Positions 58,997 to 64,000 of a stretch of DNA of 64,000 nt are shown here, piece after piece. The notes under the pieces are model-generated. The model did no database searches and had not been told where the DNA came from. It was given only the letters and a program-made list of their open reading frames with translations. Location of the stretch: positions 248,001 through 312,000 of the forward strand of contig NZ_JALPVJ010000001.1 in the NCBI RefSeq assembly GCF_023544445.1. The letters are read 5' to 3'. Source of the stretch: Actinoplanes sp. M2I2. Its GTDB lineage: Bacteria; Actinomycetota; Actinomycetes; Mycobacteriales; Micromonosporaceae. Each line of letters opens with the position of its first letter. Position 1 is the stretch's first letter. Both the position numbers and the translations under genes were made by a program.

Positions 58997-59674
58997 TCAG
59001 TACCAGATCGCGATCTTGGAACCGTTGTTCTCCTCCGGGGGGCTGGGGTGGCTCAGCGCCGACCCGGTCGCCATCCGGTGGGCCGACCAGGCCACGGCGG
59101 CCGCGTCCAGGATGTCGTCCGGCGGCGCCTGACCGGCTGGGCCGAGCTGGTCGGGCAGCACGATCCCGTTCCGGGCCAGCAGCTCCCGGCGCCGGGCCTG
59201 ACCGGTCCAGGTCTTCTTGGCGTACTGCAGGGGCTCGCCCGCCATCGTGCGGAACGAGACCTCGGGGTGCGCCTCGAAGAGCAGGCCGGGGTGCCGCTCC
59301 CAGATCGCGTTGGCCTCGAGCAGCTTGGGCCGTAGGGCCCAGGACTGCCGGCTCAGCCCGGCCCCGGTGAGCTCGCGGCACAGCCGGTTGGCCGTGGTGA
59401 AATCGGCCTCCTGCCAGACCGCGCGCGGCGGCACGCGGAAGACGCTGCCGCGGCGAGGGCCCAGCTGGTCCGCGGCGAGCGTGTCGGCGGCCCGCCACCG
59501 GTCGGGAAGCATGCCCAGGGGGATGTCCACGCCGATGACCGAGGCGCCGGAGCTGCCGGCCACGATCTCGTACAGCGTGGAGGCCAGCACGGCCCGGCCG
59601 AACGAGCCGTCCCGGAGCTCGACACCGACCCAACCGAGCGCGTAAGCATCGACTCCAATCACTCGAATGCTCAT
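58997..59674 (-). CDS. DUF429 family predicted RNase H-like nuclease
   Basis: 225 residues. It begins with VIGVDAYALGWVGVEL, the first strand of an RNase H-like fold with a metal Asp, followed by VIGVDIPLGML with a second Asp and DILDAAAVAWSAHRMATG near the end. Function is unproven. Start ATG at 59674 with a weak ribosome site. Divergent from the chitinase gene. Confidence 0.8.
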   Translation of the reverse strand: MSIRVIGVDAYALGWVGVELRDGSFGRAVLASTLYEIVAGSSGASVIGVDIPLGMLPDRWRAADTLAADQLGPRRGSVFRVPPRAVWQEADFTTANRLCRELTGAGLSRQSWALRPKLLEANAIWERHPGLLFEAHPEVSFRTMAGEPLQYAKKTWTGQARRRELLARNGIVLPDQLGPAGQAPPDDILDAAAVAWSAHRMATGSALSHPSPPEENNGSKIAIWY

Positions 59675-59847
59675 CGTCGGCGTGCGGCCTCAGTGACTAC
59701 GACGTCGGAGATGGTCATGACCGCAGACTACGCGCTGTGTCTATCAGTGTGCACCCCGTAGCCGTCCGGGCGACAAAGTTAAGCGTTCGAGTAATCCCGC
59801 CGGACATCTTGACGACGGTGAATCTCTATGACTACCGTCACTCCCAC

Positions 59848-59870
59848 AAACTTTTTGGAAAGTTTCCTAA
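59848..59870. promoter_or_regulatory. Nested palindromes upstream of the chitinase gene
   Basis: AAACTTT-TTGG-AAAGTTT (59848-59865) overlaps GGAAA-G-TTTCC with flanking TT/AA (59857-59867). AT-rich GGAAAGTTTCC-type palindromes occur before many actinobacterial secreted glycosidase genes. This one is 24-43 bp before the start and is a likely repressor operator. Confidence 0.55.
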
Positions 59871-59890
59871 CTGTTCCATGAGGAGACCCA

Positions 59891-61372
59891 GTGCAGAAAT
59901 CCCTCCGCCGCGCCACCTGGGCGTCGGCGATCGTGCTGGTGGCCGCCACCGGCGCGATCCCGGCGACTCAGGCCTCGGCCGCTGCGGCCTGTGCCCCCGC
60001 GTGGTCTGCTTCCGCCACCTACGTCAAGGACAACGTCGCTTCACAGAACGGCCACAACTACACCGCCAAGTGGTGGACTCAGAACGAGTCGCCCGCCACG
60101 AACAGCAGTCAGTGGGCCGTCTGGATCGACAACGGCGTCTGTGGCGGCACCACCACGCCCCCGACCACACCCCCCACCACACCCCCCACCACCCCGCCCA
60201 CGACGCCTCCGACGACTCCGCCGACCACGCCCCCGACGAGCAACCCGCCGGGCGCCAGTGGCAAGAACGTCGTCGGCTACTTCGCCGAGTGGGGCGTCTA
60301 CGGCCGGCAGTACTTCGTGAAGAACCTGGTCACGTCCGGTTCCGCGGCCAAGCTGACCCACATCCTGTACGCCTTCGGCAACACCACCGGCGGGCAGTGC
60401 TCGATCGGTGACGCGTACGCCGACTACGACCAGGCCTACACCGCGGCGAACAGTGTGGACGGCGTCGCCGACACCTGGGACGCGGGCGCGCTGCGCGGTT
60501 CGTTCAACCAGCTGCGCAAGCTCAAGAAGCAGTACCCGAACATCAAGGTGATCTGGTCGTTCGGCGGCTGGACCTGGTCCGGCGGCTTCACCCAGGCCGC
60601 CGCGAACCCGACCGCGTTCGCGAACTCCTGCTACAACCTGGTCAAGGACCCCCGCTGGGCCGACGTCTTCGACGGCATCGACGTCGACTGGGAGTACCCC
60701 AACGCCTGTGGCCTGAGCTGCGACGCATCCGGCCCGGACTCGTACAACAAGGTGATCAGCGCGCTGCGCACCAAGTTCGGCCAGAGCTCCCTGGTCACCT
60801 CGGCGATCTCGGCCGACGGCTCGAACGGCGGCAAGCTCGACGCGGCCGACTACGCGGCCGGCATCTCGAAGCTGAACCTGGTCTTCCCGATGACCTACGA
60901 CTACTACGGCGCCTTCGCCGCGCAGGGCCCGACCGCCCCGCACTCGCCGCTCACCTCGTACCCGGGCATCCCGAACCAGGGCTTCTGGTCCGACGCGGCG
61001 ATCCAGAAGCTCAAGAGCAAGGGCGTCCCGGCCAGCAAGATGCTCCTGGGCATCGGCTTCTACGGCCGCGGCTGGACGGGTGTCACCCAGGCCACCCCGG
61101 GCGGCTCGGCGACCGGCGCGGCGCCGGGCACCTATGAGGCCGGCATCGAGGACTACAAGGTGCTCAAGAACAGCTGCCCGGCCACGGGCACGATCGCGGG
61201 CACCGCGTACGCCAAGTGCGGCAGCAACTGGTGGAGCTACGACACCCCGTCGACCATCGCCGGGAAGATGAACTACGTGAAGCAGCAGGGTCTCGGCGGA
61301 GCCTTCTTCTGGGAGTTCTCCGGCGACACCAGCAACGGCGAGCTGATCACGGCCATCAAGAACAACCTCTGA
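59891..61372 (+). CDS. Secreted GH18 chitinase with chitin-binding domain
   Basis: 493 residues. It has a signal peptide (cleavage likely after ATQASAAA), a CBM5/12-like chitin-binding domain (about 33-85, with CAPAWSASATYVKDN and aromatic WW pairs), a (TPPT)n linker (about 88-115) and a GH18 barrel. The catalytic motif DGIDVDWEYP carries the proton-donor Glu. The strand-3 motif is VIWSFGGWTWS. Secreted enzyme degrading chitin. The GTG at 59891 has AGGAG 5 nt upstream. It is flanked by an upstream palindrome and a strong terminator, so it is a single-gene unit. Confidence 0.92.
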   Translation: MQKSLRRATWASAIVLVAATGAIPATQASAAAACAPAWSASATYVKDNVASQNGHNYTAKWWTQNESPATNSSQWAVWIDNGVCGGTTTPPTTPPTTPPTTPPTTPPTTPPTTPPTSNPPGASGKNVVGYFAEWGVYGRQYFVKNLVTSGSAAKLTHILYAFGNTTGGQCSIGDAYADYDQAYTAANSVDGVADTWDAGALRGSFNQLRKLKKQYPNIKVIWSFGGWTWSGGFTQAAANPTAFANSCYNLVKDPRWADVFDGIDVDWEYPNACGLSCDASGPDSYNKVISALRTKFGQSSLVTSAISADGSNGGKLDAADYAAGISKLNLVFPMTYDYYGAFAAQGPTAPHSPLTSYPGIPNQGFWSDAAIQKLKSKGVPASKMLLGIGFYGRGWTGVTQATPGGSATGAAPGTYEAGIEDYKVLKNSCPATGTIAGTAYAKCGSNWWSYDTPSTIAGKMNYVKQQGLGGAFFWEFSGDTSNGELITAIKNNL

Positions 61373-61391
61373 GCTTTCATCTCCTCAGTAA

Positions 61392-63884
<2,493 letters not shown>

Positions 63885-63888
<4 letters not shown>

Positions 63889-64000
63889 GGTTCCGTCATT
63901 CCGTACGCGGCCTGGTCGTCGATCCGGACGACCGGCTGCTGCTCTACGCGACGCCGCTGGGCGGGGCCACGCTGTGGGTGCCGCCCGGCGGCGGGATCGA
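63885..64000 (+). CDS. Nudix hydrolase, 5' end only
   Basis: The ATG at 63885 overlaps the threonine aldolase stop (ATGA) and the frame runs off the window. The 38 visible residues (SVRGLVVDPDDRLLLYA, then LWVPPGGGI) are the start of a Nudix domain up to the Gly-rich segment just before the Nudix box. Confidence 0.75.

Overview
The window is high-GC chromosomal DNA from an actinobacterium. Two observations point this way: a branched qcrCAB/ctaCEF respiratory locus, and a phosphatidylinositol-mannoside mannosyltransferase. Gene content, frequent GTG/TTG starts and many leaderless starts suggest a Micromonosporaceae member such as Actinoplanes, but that placement is inference. I support 67 protein-coding genes (two cut by the window ends). 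I found no rRNA, tRNA, CRISPR array, phage or complete insertion sequence.

Layout. 1-2565: the 5' part of a very long, repeat-rich Pro/Gln protein gene. 2.7-5.4 kb: a three-gene ABC-2 exporter. 5.4-7.0 kb: an XRE-cupin regulator divergent from azlCD (branched-chain amino acid export). 7.5-10.5 kb: a lipoprotein, a methyltransferase divergent from a second XRE-cupin regulator, and a DUF3043 membrane protein. 10.5-16.7 kb: murA, nadA, glycerate kinase, erpA, adenosine kinase and a P-loop kinase. 16.7-18.0 kb: cysteine desulfurase plus TusA. 18.2-27.9 kb: the aerobic respiratory locus ctaC-ctaF and ctaE-qcrC-qcrA-qcrB. On the opposite strand between these two blocks lie ctaG, a degenerate receiver protein, trpD and a zinc-ribbon gene.

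28-41 kb: HxlR regulator/metallo-beta-lactamase pair; an RSH (ppGpp metabolism)-Nudix-nucleotidyltransferase operon; an exonuclease-UvrC fusion divergent from a coiled-coil NYN protein; an M48 protease overlapping pimB; and a thioredoxin-like protein. 40.5-42.9 kb: an MFS/MarR pair and DUF4395. 43-50.8 kb: a NarL-type two-component system divergent from SRPBCC, DUF, ROK glucokinase, EEP phosphatase, flavin monooxygenase and alpha/beta hydrolase genes. 50.8-64 kb: otsA, a PlsC acyltransferase, a Crp-type regulator, an APH-like protein, RNase AS, a flavin-binding oxidase, pfkA, proC, DUF429, a secreted GH18 chitinase, class II DAHP synthase, threonine aldolase and a truncated Nudix gene.

The backbone order (glycerate kinase, erpA, adoK, ctaC, ctaF, qcr/ctaE, trpD, exo-UvrC, pimB, SRPBCC, acyltransferase, RNase AS, aroG) matches a long block known in Mycobacterium tuberculosis (around Rv2205c-Rv2178c). 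Most of the window is therefore conserved core chromosome, and departures from that block are the places to look. The main one is the ctaF-trpD gap (19574-20632). It holds a 545-bp unit bounded by inverted repeats. Each end is a long imperfect hairpin whose stem differences between the two copies are all compensated by base pairing. A 31-bp-period tandem array follows it directly. Other recurring themes are short tandem arrays at or just past stop codons, extension-type -10 hexamers 6-7 nt before starts that lack a ribosome binding site, and several proteins missing key catalytic residues (receiver, hydrolase, RSH synthetase, APH-like).
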